Origin: Heyndrickxia acidiproducens DSM 23148
GTDB taxonomy: Bacteria; Bacillota; Bacilli; Bacillales; Bacillaceae_C
Direction: 5' to 3'
NCBI RefSeq assembly: GCF_000374345.1
Contig: NZ_KB893980.1
Span: forward strand, 1-38,166
DNA: 38,166 nucleotides
The notes beneath the pieces were generated by a model, which worked only from the letters and a program-made list of their open reading frames with translations, searched no databases and had not been told where the DNA came from. The number at the start of each line of letters is the position of its first letter. Positions within the stretch are counted from its first letter, which is position 1. A program made the position numbers and the translations under genes. Positions 7,289 to 15,633 of the stretch are shown here, piece after piece.

Positions 7289-10085
7289 TTTCAAAATGAA
7301 TATAAAACCTTTGGATACCGGCCGCTATTTTTTATATGCCCAGGATGGAAACGGGCTTGATATCGATCCCGAATATTGGAAACCATCCCTGTTTACTTGG
7401 CATGAAGAGAGCTATTACGGGGCATTTGCTTCAATTGATGAACATTTTCAACACAGTGGTGTTGTAATTGACAGTTATCTGCTATTGTCCCTGTTAGGAA
7501 AAGAAAGCTTCAGTTCCCTTCCGCGTTGGGATTGGGATGAGAGAGGGCAAATCTATCTTGCTGCTGCTCCCGTCCTGCTGGAATCCGTAACAAGTGGCGT
7601 GTGGCTGCCGGAAGCGGCTGGAAGCACGGAAAATGGCGAGAATCTGTATGAGCTGCCTAAAGCGGTACTGGAAGAATTCAGCCCGCCGTTTTGGCAGCAG
7701 CAGCTTGATGAACATTCCGTAAAAACGGTCATGTCCAAGTGGTATCATAATGCCATTCAATCTTATGTTCGGCACGATCCTTCTCTCCAACAGCGTTTCA
7801 ACCAGCTGAAGCAGGGCGGTTTTACCAAGCGGGAGCTTTCCGTGTACTTTGACAAAGATCGTTTTGCCCAGTGGGCGGATCCAAACAGCCGGCTTCCTTT
7901 CTCAATCGGCTTGCGGTTATCCGAGCCTGCCCGTGACAATGATCCGTGGAAATTGGAGACAGTACTGCGTGACCCTTCCAAACCCGAGCGGATGTATGTC
8001 TATCCGCGGCAAAGGCTTTTAAAAAAATGGCAGCCATACGAAGAAGCCATTTCCCGTGAGCAAAACAGGTGGCTCACGCTTTTCCCCTGGCTCGAAAACG
8101 AGAAGGGGCATCTTGCAACAGAATTGGAAGAAGCATCCGCTTGGGAATTCCTTGTCAATGCCAGTGAAAAGCTGCTCTGCCTCGGCGTTGATATTCTGCT
8201 CCCTTCATGGTGGTCTTCAATCAAAGAAGCAAGTATGCGCGTGAAGGCGAAAATGAAACAGCAGAATACCAGCTATCGCCCTTCTTTTGTCGGCCTTCAG
8301 GCAATGCTCGATTTTGATTGGCGCATTTCCGTAAATGGGACGGATCTAACCGAGGAAGAATTCCGGCAGCTGATCCAACAAGGCCGCCGTCTCGTCAAAG
8401 TCGGCGGCCAGTGGGTTAAACTGGATCCGGCGCTGATTAAATCGCTGCAAACTTTGATGGAAAAAGCCAAAAAAGAAGGGCTCCGCATCCAGGATTTGTT
8501 TGAACAGGAACTCATCCCGCAAGAAGAAGAGCAGGACAATGACGATTGGAACCCGCGCGCCTTTGCCCAAATTCAAATTGAGCTGAACCGCTCGCTGAAA
8601 CAGTTTATTCAAACATTGACGGCGCTATCTGAAATACCAAATACAGACTTGCCAAACGGGTTTACAGGCCAGTTACGGCCGTATCAGCAGCTCGGACTCA
8701 ATTGGCTGGTATTTCTGCGGAATTTCCATTTCGGCGCAATTTTAGCCGATGATATGGGGCTCGGCAAAACGATTCAGCTCATTTCCTATCTGCTGCATGT
8801 AAAAGAAAAGGAAGCCCCGCAAACCCCGGCGCTGATTATTTGCCCGACATCCGTGCTCGGCAACTGGCAAAAGGAATTCGAAAAGTTTGCACCCGGTTTG
8901 CACCTCGCCCTCCATTACGGGGCAAACCGGCCAAAAGAATATCTTAGCAAGGTTTACAGCAGCACCGATGTCGTGCTGACCAGCTATGGGCTGGCACATA
9001 TCGATTACGAAGCCTTATCCGCAATAGAATGGAGTACCCTGGCATTGGATGAAGCCCAAAATATTAAAAATCCGCAAACCAAGCAATCAAGGGCGATCCG
9101 CTTGCTGAAGGGACGCCATTACATTGCCCTGACCGGTACACCAATGGAAAATCGCTTATCAGAATTATGGACGATCTTTGACTTTGCCAATAAGGGGTTT
9201 CTGGGGAGCTTTTCACAATTCCAGAAACGTTTTATCGCCCCGATTGAAAAAGACGGCCGCAAAGATAAAATTAAAGAATTGCAGGCCTTGATCAAACCAT
9301 TTCTGCTGCGGCGCACAAAAAAGGACCCGGAAGTGGAGCTTAACCTGCCGGAGAAACTGGAACAGAAAGAATACTGTCCGCTGACGACGGAACAAGCTGC
9401 ATTATATGAACAATTGATCCAAAATACTTTCCAGGAGATAGAAACACTTACCGGTTTTGAAAGAAAAGGCCTGATATTGCAAATGCTGAATCGCTTGAAA
9501 CAGCTATGTAACCACCCTGCGTTGTATCTAAAGGAAACAAGCCCGAAACATATGGCAGAACGTTCCTTTAAATTGGAAAAATTGACAGAATTGGTCCGGT
9601 CGATCATCGGCGCGGAGGAATCCTGCCTGATCTTTACCCAGTATATCGGGATGGGTAAAATCATCCAGGAAACATTGAAACATGCTTTTGGTTTGGATGT
9701 TCCATTTTTAAACGGAAGCATGCCGAAACCAAAACGCGATGCGTATATCGCACAGTTTCAGGACCAGCAATTTCCGGTTTTTCTGCTGTCATTGAAAGCC
9801 GGCGGCACAGGCCTGAACTTAACAGCCGCCAACCATGTCATCCATTATGACCGCTGGTGGAATCCCGCCGTTGAAAACCAGGCAACAGACCGGGCCCACC
9901 GTATCGGGCAAAAGCGTTTCGTCCACGTCCACAAACTGATTACAACCGGAACGCTGGAGGAGAAGATTGACGCCATGCTTGAGAAAAAGCAGGCGCTGAA
10001 TGATGAAATCATCCAAAGCGACGACTGGATAACGGAACTATCCAATACCGATTTAAAAGACCTGGTCTCACTGCAGCAAGTATAA
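7278..10085 (+). CDS. ywqA: SNF2-family DEAD/DEAH-box helicase (YwqA)
   Basis: A 935-residue SF2 ATPase of the bacterial SNF2 group, a DNA translocase. The N-terminal half (about 1-450) includes the bacterial SNF2-associated region. The ATPase core follows: LRPYQQLGLNWL, Walker A DDMGLGKT at about 491-498, the Walker B box DEAQ at about 590, and TGTPMENR. The C-terminal helicase lobe ends with GGTGLNLTAANHVIHYDRWW near 841 and the arginine-finger motif QATDRAHRIGQ. All key motifs are intact. It starts inside the last codons of ywqB (11-base overlap), so the pair forms one operon with a terminator right behind it. Biological role is not established; a DNA repair or remodelling role with the SWIM partner is inference. 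Confidence 0.93.
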   Translation: MQIDFKMNIKPLDTGRYFLYAQDGNGLDIDPEYWKPSLFTWHEESYYGAFASIDEHFQHSGVVIDSYLLLSLLGKESFSSLPRWDWDERGQIYLAAAPVLLESVTSGVWLPEAAGSTENGENLYELPKAVLEEFSPPFWQQQLDEHSVKTVMSKWYHNAIQSYVRHDPSLQQRFNQLKQGGFTKRELSVYFDKDRFAQWADPNSRLPFSIGLRLSEPARDNDPWKLETVLRDPSKPERMYVYPRQRLLKKWQPYEEAISREQNRWLTLFPWLENEKGHLATELEEASAWEFLVNASEKLLCLGVDILLPSWWSSIKEASMRVKAKMKQQNTSYRPSFVGLQAMLDFDWRISVNGTDLTEEEFRQLIQQGRRLVKVGGQWVKLDPALIKSLQTLMEKAKKEGLRIQDLFEQELIPQEEEQDNDDWNPRAFAQIQIELNRSLKQFIQTLTALSEIPNTDLPNGFTGQLRPYQQLGLNWLVFLRNFHFGAILADDMGLGKTIQLISYLLHVKEKEAPQTPALIICPTSVLGNWQKEFEKFAPGLHLALHYGANRPKEYLSKVYSSTDVVLTSYGLAHIDYEALSAIEWSTLALDEAQNIKNPQTKQSRAIRLLKGRHYIALTGTPMENRLSELWTIFDFANKGFLGSFSQFQKRFIAPIEKDGRKDKIKELQALIKPFLLRRTKKDPEVELNLPEKLEQKEYCPLTTEQAALYEQLIQNTFQEIETLTGFERKGLILQMLNRLKQLCNHPALYLKETSPKHMAERSFKLEKLTELVRSIIGAEESCLIFTQYIGMGKIIQETLKHAFGLDVPFLNGSMPKPKRDAYIAQFQDQQFPVFLLSLKAGGTGLNLTAANHVIHYDRWWNPAVENQATDRAHRIGQKRFVHVHKLITTGTLEEKIDAMLEKKQALNDEIIQSDDWITELSNTDLKDLVSLQQV

Positions 10086-10123
10086 GAACAGCCCGGATTA
10101 CTCTAACCGGCTGTTCTTTTTTT
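10086..10123 (+). terminator. Intrinsic terminator of ywqBA
   Basis: GAACAGCC(C)GG, 10-base loop, CCGGCTGTTC, then a run of seven T. It begins directly after the ywqA stop codon. Confidence 0.9.
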
Positions 10124-10258
10124 GCAAAAAAAAACAGCCGGTTTAACAGCTGAAAAAAATTGGGGATGAAAAGAGGATGATACAAAAAAATTCAATTCTA
10201 TCTGATGGAGAGAAAATCGGGGTTCAAATAACAAACTCGGGAATACTATTTCAATTTG

Positions 10259-10420
10259 TCAGCTGTGTGACATGGGGATGGAAATCGTGCGGAGTTCTTC
10301 TTCCAGCTGTTTGATTTCGTTCATGAGCAAGCCAAACTGCCGGTTCATCAATCCTTGCTTAAGTATCAAATCGGCAAGCACCCGTTCGAGTGCATCGATT
10401 CTTCCTGCGGCGTCTTCCAA
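10259..10420 (-). CDS. Small coiled-coil ORF downstream of ssbB, 53 aa
   Basis: A TTG-initiated frame of 53 codons, starting MEDAAGRIDALERVLADLI and continuing with a heptad-like EIKQLEEELRTI region, so probably a short coiled coil. An AGGAGG site formed by the last codons of ssbB lies ten bases before the start, so translation is coupled to ssbB. It occupies the gap to the ywqA terminator. No family is recognised. The strong ribosome binding site and amphipathic composition favour a real gene. Confidence 0.6.
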   Translation of the reverse strand: MEDAAGRIDALERVLADLILKQGLMNRQFGLLMNEIKQLEEELRTISIPMSHS

Positions 10421-10426
10421 GTGCGT

Positions 10427-10786
10427 TTATCCTCCTTGTTTTGCTTCCTGCAGCGGCCCGTTATCCTGCCGCCTGCTGAAAAATTTTACCGTATCAGCGA
10501 TTACCTCCGTAACATATACTCTTTTTCCTTCTTTATTGTCGTAATGGCGTGTCTGAATTCTGCCGACCACACCAACGATTGATCCTTTTCTGCAATACTT
10601 CTTGGTATTTTCTGCTGTTTTGTTCCACAATGTACATTGGACAAAATCGGTTAATGTTTCACCAAATTGATTGCGATAATGCCGATTTAAAGCTAACGTT
10701 ATGTTTAAAACCGCCTTCCCTTCCGCTGTATAATGAACTTCCGGATCTTTTGTTAACCTTCCCACTAATGTCACCTGGTTTATCAA
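10427..10786 (-). CDS. ssbB: Competence-type single-stranded DNA-binding protein (SsbB/YwpH)
   Basis: A 119-residue OB-fold protein that coats single-stranded DNA. The start NQVTLVGRLTKDPEV, the core TLWNKTAENTKKYCRKGS and VVGRIQTRHYDN match B. subtilis SsbB (YwpH), the short SSB used in transformation. It lacks the long acidic C-terminal tail of the housekeeping SsbA. A GTG three codons upstream is part of the Shine-Dalgarno AGGAGGTGA itself; TTG at 10786, seven bases downstream of AGGAGG, gives the family N-terminus MINQV and is preferred. ComK-type AT-boxes and a good promoter lie upstream, consistent with competence control known in B. subtilis. Confidence 0.9.
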   Translation of the reverse strand: MINQVTLVGRLTKDPEVHYTAEGKAVLNITLALNRHYRNQFGETLTDFVQCTLWNKTAENTKKYCRKGSIVGVVGRIQTRHYDNKEGKRVYVTEVIADTVKFFSRRQDNGPLQEAKQGG

Positions 10787-10812
10787 AGGTTTCACCTCCT
10801 CCCTACAGCTTC

Positions 10813-10841
10813 ATCATACCGGGCATGGTTTTCTTTGTAAA
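10813..10841 (-). promoter_or_regulatory. Sigma-A promoter of ssbB
   Basis: On the minus strand TTTACA (10841-10836), a 17-base spacer and TATGAT (10818-10813), each one mismatch from consensus. Transcription would begin just before the ssbB ribosome binding site. Confidence 0.7.
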
Positions 10842-10914
10842 ATCGACATTTTCCATAATTTCCTCGACTTTTTCCGCCAAAATTGAAATTTTTCCCCGGC
10901 AAAAATTCAATTTT
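10839..10914. promoter_or_regulatory. ComK-type AT-boxes between ssbB and ywpF
   Basis: Two AT-boxes, AAAATTGAAATTTT (10879-10892) and AAAAATTCAATTTT (10901-10914; contains an exact AAAA-N5-TTTT), are separated by 8 bases, one of the spacings known for ComK. A third A4...T4 block (10839-10852) overlaps the -35 of ssbB. ComK binding at ssbB is established in B. subtilis; here it is predicted from pattern only. Confidence 0.55.
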
Positions 10915-10997
10915 CCAGTCTATATTGTGAACAAAAATGGAAAGCAGTTGTTTTTTATTTTTTTAAAACAGGCTCTTTTAGGCAGTGCATCGAATTA

Positions 10998-11006
10998 TGT
11001 TATAAT
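10998..11006 (+). promoter_or_regulatory. Extended -10 promoter of ywpF
   Basis: TGTTATAAT, a perfect TATAAT with the TGn extension, 28 bases before the ywpF start. The -35 region is poor, as is usual for extended -10 promoters. Confidence 0.6.
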
Positions 11007-11033
11007 TTTTTCAAACGGATCTGGAGGATGGCA

Positions 11034-11471
11034 ATGAAAACATTTAAAATTGTTTCACTGGTGATTGTGGATGCACCTGGCCGCCGCGTTATTCCTTTTA
11101 TTGATGGACTCATCATTAACAAAGAGGATGGAAAAGGTACTTGGCTGATTGAAGCCTATATGAGCCATGATCAGCTTTCTTTTTTCCGTGAGGCTGAAAA
11201 AACGCATCAAGAATTGGAAACTGAAGTTGTGATCACTTATGCGAACAATGATCCTGCCCCTTTGGCGACGCATGTTTGCGGCATAAAAGAATTTGGGGAC
11301 ACCATCAGTGTGCTGCTCGAGGGAAAAATCCGCTCAAGGCGCAATGCGTATGCGGAGACTCTGCTGGAGAAATTGGTGCATGACGGGTTTGAAGGAGAGG
11401 ATTTAATCCGTGAATTTAAAATGCGGATTAACCGGCGGGAACGCTCCGCCACAAAATCCGGCGGGAAATAG
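11034..11471 (+). CDS. ywpF: YwpF-like conserved protein
   Basis: A 145-residue soluble protein of the YwpF-like family, whose function is unknown; in B. subtilis it lies next to ssbB. It begins MKTFKIVSLVIVDA and ends in a very basic tail (RINRRERSATKSGGK). No signal peptide or membrane helix. Of two nearby ATGs, 11034 is six bases from GGAGG whereas 11028 abuts it, so 11034 is chosen. It is driven from an extended -10 promoter, divergent from ssbB, and is followed immediately by a repeat array. Confidence 0.8.
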   Translation: MKTFKIVSLVIVDAPGRRVIPFIDGLIINKEDGKGTWLIEAYMSHDQLSFFREAEKTHQELETEVVITYANNDPAPLATHVCGIKEFGDTISVLLEGKIRSRRNAYAETLLEKLVHDGFEGEDLIREFKMRINRRERSATKSGGK

Positions 11472-11772
11472 AAAAGCGGTGGGGCGCTTGCTTATCGGCG
11501 TACGGATTTCATGGACCGCGACTGAGATATAGGAAACACGGCGAGGAACGAGCCGATGTTGACTTATCGCAGGGAGGGGACTGGGAAATCCGCCAGCCGA
11601 TAGCGCCCTGAGCTGGATCAAGAAAAGCGGTGGGGCGCTTGCTCATCGGCGTACGGATTTCATGGATCGCGACTGAGATATAGGAAATACGGCGAGGAAC
11701 GAGCCGATGTTGACTTATCGCAGGGAGGGGGCCGGGAAATCCGCCAGCCGATAGCGCCCTGAGCTGGATCAA
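11471..11772. repeat. Two tandem 151-bp structured repeat units
   Basis: Units at 11471-11621 and 11622-11772 have the same length and differ at about five positions. Each starts GAAAAGCGGTGGGGCGCTTG and ends AGCTGGATCAA. Concentric arms are visible in each: GGGCGC/GCGCCC, TATCGGC/GCCGATA and CGGATTTC/GAAATCCG, so each unit can form one long hairpin. The first unit overlaps the last base of ywpF. A third unit begins at 11773 but merges into a terminator. Minus-strand open frames here are by-products of the repeat. Confidence 0.9.
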
Positions 11773-11774
11773 GA

Positions 11775-11802
11775 AAAGCGGGGGGCGCTTGCCCCCCGCT
11801 TT
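11775..11802. terminator. Strong hairpin between ywpF and fabZ
   Basis: AAAGCGGGGGGC, loop GCTT, GCCCCCCGCTTT: a perfect 12-bp stem formed from the head of a third repeat unit. It lies between convergent genes and can end transcription from either side, though the U-tracts are short. Confidence 0.7.
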
Positions 11803-11839
11803 CTATTTCCGGACGCGTCTCTTACCGGCCCGGGGTCTT

Positions 11840-12265
11840 CTATTTCCCCAGTGCGAACATGATTTCAGCTTCGCAGGCGAGCTCGCCGTCGACGGTGGCT
11901 ACGGCTTTGCCTTTGCCGACCGGGCCTTTTAGGCGGATGATTTCGACTTCGAGGCGGAGCTGGTCGCCCGGCCTTACCTGGCGTTTGAAGCGGCATTTGT
12001 CAATACCCGCAAATAAGGCCAGTTTGCCGCGGTTTTCTTCTTTTTGCAGCATGGCGACAGCACCGGTTTGAGCAAGTGCTTCGACAATCAGAACACCGGG
12101 CATTACAGGGTAATCGGGAAAATGCCCGTTGAAAAATTCCTCATTGCCGGTTACGTTTTTTATTCCTACCGCACGTTTCCCTGTTTCCACTTCAAGCACT
12201 TTGTCGATTAATAAAAATGGATAACGGTGCGGGATGATTTCTTTAATCTGTTGCAAATCAAGCAT
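11840..12265 (-). CDS. fabZ: 3-hydroxyacyl-ACP dehydratase FabZ
   Basis: A 141-residue cytoplasmic hot-dog-fold enzyme that removes water from 3-hydroxyacyl-ACP in type II fatty acid elongation. [12 protein letters not shown] near residue 12 and the catalytic motif [20 protein letters not shown] (His48, Glu62) are intact, and the length is typical. ATG start with GGAGGG upstream. It closes the minus-strand block mbl-flhO-flhP-fabZ, the same order as in B. subtilis (ywpB). Confidence 0.95.
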   Translation of the reverse strand: MLDLQQIKEIIPHRYPFLLIDKVLEVETGKRAVGIKNVTGNEEFFNGHFPDYPVMPGVLIVEALAQTGAVAMLQKEENRGKLALFAGIDKCRFKRQVRPGDQLRLEVEIIRLKGPVGKGKAVATVDGELACEAEIMFALGK

Positions 12266-12318
12266 GCTTTAGCCCTCCATTATGTATGCTGTAAAGGTAC
12301 TTTCATCACCCGGCCAAA

Positions 12319-13149
12319 TTATGAGCGGATTCCGTTCACTAAACCCATCATTTGGTCGGACATGGTAATCGTTTTGGCTAACAATTGATAGGAACGCTCT
12401 GTTTTAATGAGGTCTGTCATTTCCGAGCTTAAATCGGCATTGGACTTTTCCAAAGCGCCCTGCTGCACCGAAATATTGTCACGATTTGCGCCGGTAAGAT
12501 CCGTATAGACAGCAGCCGCGTCCACATTTTGCGGCAGTTTCAGGATATTATTTCCGTCCTGTTCCAGAACCTGGGGATTATTCATCTGCACAACACCAAG
12601 ACTAAATTGATCGGAAGTTCCGTTTGCATAGGCCACCTGAAGCGTTCCGTTCCGATGAATCGTGTAGTCTTTTACACTGCCCCGGAACGTGATCATTTGA
12701 TTGTTTTCATCCAACACCGGGTTGCCGTTTTCATCCGCCAGCATAACTTCATCATTTCCCAGCGGCACGGCCTGCAATGCACCGGCCCGTGTAAATTCAA
12801 CTGTGCTGTTATCGTTTGTCTGTACAAGGATTTTCAAATACTGGTTTTCTTTCGTAAAAGCTATATCAAGGTTGCGGTTTGTTGTTTCCAAAGGCCCCTG
12901 GGCAGTCACATAGCTTGTGTTCGCAAGTTTTGCGCCTGTTCCGATGCGGATTCCGTATGGTGTCAGTCTTCCTTCTTCTTTTGCAGCGTTGGGCTGGTTA
13001 TTGATCTGTTGCACCAACAGGTCTGTAAACCCTGCCGTTTTGCGTTTGTAGCCAGCCGTATCCGAATTAGCAACATTATTGCTAATGATATCCAGTTTTT
13101 GCTGCAGCTGGCCAAGTGAATTTGCCGCTGTGATCATCGATTGGTTCAT
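12319..13149 (-). CDS. flhP: Flagellar hook-basal body protein FlhP
   Basis: A 276-residue FlgG/FlgF-family rod protein. The N-terminal motif QKLDIISNNVANSDTAGYKR (about 16-35) and the C-terminal helix ending TERSYQLLAKTITMSDQMM are the coiled-coil arms that pack in the rod; the middle is the variable beta region. ATG start with GAGGTG upstream. It lies 21 bases after flhO, as in the B. subtilis mbl-flhO-flhP cluster. FlhP and FlhO form the distal rod of the flagellum. Confidence 0.92.
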   Translation of the reverse strand: MNQSMITAANSLGQLQQKLDIISNNVANSDTAGYKRKTAGFTDLLVQQINNQPNAAKEEGRLTPYGIRIGTGAKLANTSYVTAQGPLETTNRNLDIAFTKENQYLKILVQTNDNSTVEFTRAGALQAVPLGNDEVMLADENGNPVLDENNQMITFRGSVKDYTIHRNGTLQVAYANGTSDQFSLGVVQMNNPQVLEQDGNNILKLPQNVDAAAVYTDLTGANRDNISVQQGALEKSNADLSSEMTDLIKTERSYQLLAKTITMSDQMMGLVNGIRS

Positions 13150-13170
13150 TCCTGCACCTCACCGTTCCCC

Positions 13171-13962
13171 TTAAACTTTGCCTACATCATTTACCGCTTT
13201 GCCCAGGCTTGCATCATAAGCCTGCAGTACTTTTTGGTTGGCTTCAAATGTGCGGTATGCACTCATCATGTCTGTCATTGTCTTTGTTTCATCGACATTT
13301 GAAGCTTCCAGGAAGCCCTGTTTGATTTGGAAACCGTTTTGATTATAACCATCCGGCAGTTGCGCATTATTCTGCAGGGAATATAAGCCGTCTCCTGACT
13401 TTTCAAGCTGGCCGGGATTCTGTGCATAACCCAGGCCGATCGTTGCCACATACCGGCCGTTTTCCGTAATATCCCCGGCTGGACTTACTAAGAAATCCGA
13501 ACCATTGACTTGGATGGGGTTACCATTCCGGTCAAGGACAGCATTTCCGCTTGCAGTTGTTAAGTAGCCGTCCCCGCTCACTGAAAAATTTCCATTGCGC
13601 GTATATTTTACGGTACCATCGCTGCTCTTAACAGGGAAAAATAAGTGTCCCTCCGCATTCGCATCATCAACGATAGAAAGATCTGTATTCGTATTGGTTT
13701 GTTCAAGGCCGCCCTGTATAAAGAGCGGTACGGTTTCCTGCATGTACACCCCTGTTGCAAGCGATCCGACGGAATGCTCAACTTCGCCTGTGGTACCGTT
13801 TTTATTCATGTAGCTTAAAAGCATTTTTGGAAAGGTCCGCATCGCAGACTGATCCGCTTTATAACCGGCAGTATTGGCGTTCGACAGGTTATTGGACAGC
13901 ATATCGGTTTTCCGCTGCTGCGCAATCATTCCGGAAGCTGCTGTGTAAAAACCCCTTAACAC
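13171..13962 (-). CDS. flhO: Flagellar hook-basal body protein FlhO
   Basis: A 263-residue FlgG/FlgF-family rod protein, paralogous to FlhP. N-terminal GFYTAASGMIAQQRKTDMLS and NLSNANTAGYKADQ; C-terminal EASNVDETKTMTDMMSAYRT and the terminal coil. ATG start after GTGAGGTGA. It sits between mbl and flhP and is probably co-transcribed with flhP. Confidence 0.92.
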   Translation of the reverse strand: MLRGFYTAASGMIAQQRKTDMLSNNLSNANTAGYKADQSAMRTFPKMLLSYMNKNGTTGEVEHSVGSLATGVYMQETVPLFIQGGLEQTNTNTDLSIVDDANAEGHLFFPVKSSDGTVKYTRNGNFSVSGDGYLTTASGNAVLDRNGNPIQVNGSDFLVSPAGDITENGRYVATIGLGYAQNPGQLEKSGDGLYSLQNNAQLPDGYNQNGFQIKQGFLEASNVDETKTMTDMMSAYRTFEANQKVLQAYDASLGKAVNDVGKV

Positions 13963-13977
13963 ATGCTTTCACCTCAC

Positions 13978-14001
13978 AAGAAACACAGGGACCGTCCCCG
14001 G
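13978..14001. repeat. Possible REP-like solo sequence
   Basis: The minus strand reads CCGGGGACGGTCCCTGTGTT. The block GGGGACGGTCC followed by TGTTTC resembles a motif I recall from short palindromic repeats in Bacillus genomes. Only one copy is seen here, so the assignment is from memory and weak. Confidence 0.3.
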
Positions 14002-14038
14002 CATCGTTTTTTTCTTTCGCAATCTCCTTGAAATCTGA

Positions 14039-15040
14039 TTAGACCAATCTTTTTCTTGAAATTTTATCAATGTTTTCAAGCATGACTCCTGTCCCGATCG
14101 CAACGGAATCCATCGGGTTTTCCGACACCAGTACCGGCACTTTGATTTCTTCTGCAAGCAGCTGGTCGATTCCGTGGAGAAGCGCGCCGCCGCCGGTTAA
14201 AATAACACCGCGGTCAATAATATCTGCGGATAGTTCAGGAGGCGTTTTTTCCAATACATTTTTGGCGGCATGGACAATCACCGTGACAGATTCACGCAAG
14301 GCTTTTTCAATTTCAATTGAATTTACCGTAATGGTGCGCGGCAGGCCTGAAACCATGTCTCTTCCGCGGATATCCATTTCTTCATTGCGGCTGCCCGTGA
14401 AAACCGTCCCGATATTGATTTTTATATTTTCAGCAGTCCGTTCACCAATTAATAATTTATATTCTCTTTTGATGTATTGTAAAATCTCATTATCAAATTT
14501 GTCCCCTGCCATTTTGATGGATGAACTTGTGACAATGTCTCCCATAGATAAAACAGCAATATCTGTGGTACCGCCACCAATATCCACAACCATGTTGCCG
14601 CTCGGCTGGAAAATATCCATGCCGGCGCCGATCGCAGCCACTTTCGGTTCTTCTTCAAGATAGACATTTTTTCCGCCGCTCTTTTCAGCTGCCTCACGGA
14701 TCGCCTTTTGTTCCACACTTGTGATGTTGGTCGGGCAGCAGATCAGAATACGCGGTTTGGAAAGCAGGCCTTTGACGTTCAGCTTATCAATAAAATGCTT
14801 CAGCATTGTTTCTGTCACGTCAAAATCAGCGATGACCCCGTCTTTCAACGGCCGGATCGCAACGATATTGCCGGGTGTTCTTCCCACCATGCGGCGCGCT
14901 TCTTCCCCGACAGCCAGCACTTTGTTGGCCGACTTATCTATGGCTACAACGGATGGTTCATTTAACACAATTCCCTGTCCCTTTACATGAATCAGCACGT
15001 TAGCTGTACCTAAGTCAATCCCAATATCCTTTGCAAACAT
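14039..15040 (-). CDS. mbl: MreB-like cell-shape protein Mbl
   Basis: A 333-residue bacterial actin that polymerises under the membrane and guides lateral wall synthesis. Phosphate-1 motif DIGIDLGTANVLIH (5-18), phosphate-2 motif VVDIGGGTTDIAVLS near 150, and the adenosine motif GVILTGGGALLHGID near 280 are intact. Length and sequence fit Mbl rather than MreB or MreBH, and the position downstream of spoIIID and upstream of flhO confirms this. ATG start with AAGGAAGGAG upstream. Confidence 0.95.
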   Translation of the reverse strand: MFAKDIGIDLGTANVLIHVKGQGIVLNEPSVVAIDKSANKVLAVGEEARRMVGRTPGNIVAIRPLKDGVIADFDVTETMLKHFIDKLNVKGLLSKPRILICCPTNITSVEQKAIREAAEKSGGKNVYLEEEPKVAAIGAGMDIFQPSGNMVVDIGGGTTDIAVLSMGDIVTSSSIKMAGDKFDNEILQYIKREYKLLIGERTAENIKINIGTVFTGSRNEEMDIRGRDMVSGLPRTITVNSIEIEKALRESVTVIVHAAKNVLEKTPPELSADIIDRGVILTGGGALLHGIDQLLAEEIKVPVLVSENPMDSVAIGTGVMLENIDKISRKRLV

Positions 15041-15274
15041 GAATTTGCTCCTTCCTTATTTCCAACTTTTTAGGACTATTTATGTATACGTAATCTATGA
15101 CAGTCTGTTATCCCTAATTATTTATTTTAACATATTTATACCGGGTTACGTGAGTGTTTGCAAAAATTATTTTCCAATCTTTTTTATAAACAGGGGTGCG
15201 CCCGGGAGTTACGGGTGTACTGTTGCGGAAGACCGCCGGCATCGGATTTGAAGAGGATGCAAACCTTATTGCGC
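15041..15274. other. Upstream region of mbl
   Basis: Gap of about 230 bases between the spoIIID terminator and mbl; it should hold the mbl promoter. AT-rich near 15060-15140. No pair close to consensus was identified with confidence, and no gene is seen. Confidence 0.3.
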
Positions 15275-15312
15275 AAAAAAAGCAATCCCCAATACGGGCT
15301 GATTGCTTTTTT
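15275..15312 (-). terminator. Terminator after spoIIID
   Basis: AAAAAAGCAATC and GATTGCTTTTTT flank a 13-base loop. It lies about 55 bases past the spoIIID stop and could work from both strands. Confidence 0.8.
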
Positions 15313-15366
15313 GTTTGCTGATTCTTTCTATCACTTTTTGGTATCCGCCATGTTCTGTTTTTTGCG

Positions 15367-15633
15367 CTATTCGGTAATTTGCAATTCTTCTTTTTTATAT
15401 TTCTGCTTTGTTGCTTCCCCTCCGCGCAGATGGCGGATCGATTTATGATAATCCAATATATCTTTTACTTCATTTGCCAGTTCCGGGTTGATTTCCGGGA
15501 GCCTTTCCGTTAAGTCTTTATGGACAGTACTTTTGGATACGCCAAACTCCTTCGCAATCACGCGAACTGTTTTTCTCGTCTCCACGATATACTTTCCAAT
15601 CTTGATTGTCCTCTCTTTGATGTAATCGTGCAC
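15367..15633 (-). CDS. spoIIID: Mother-cell sporulation regulator SpoIIID
   Basis: An 88-residue DNA-binding protein that modulates many sigma-E genes in the mother cell and supports sigK expression. It is nearly identical to B. subtilis SpoIIID from HDYIKERTIKIGKYIVET onward, including the helix-turn-helix VRVIAKEFGVSKSTVHKDLT and the basic DNA-contacting C-terminal region HLRGGEATKQKYKK. The start is GTG at 15633, as in B. subtilis, with GGGGAGGG upstream. A longer in-frame GTG at 15726 would add 31 non-homologous residues and is rejected. The sigma-E-like promoter and an upstream short ORF lie about 100-260 bases before it. Confidence 0.95.
   Translation of the reverse strand: MHDYIKERTIKIGKYIVETRKTVRVIAKEFGVSKSTVHKDLTERLPEINPELANEVKDILDYHKSIRHLRGGEATKQKYKKEELQITE

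Noticed and set aside
11403..11772. Two similar minus-strand frames (MIQLRALSAGGFP...)
   Set aside because: They look like paralogous proteins only because they lie in the two copies of the 151-bp repeat.
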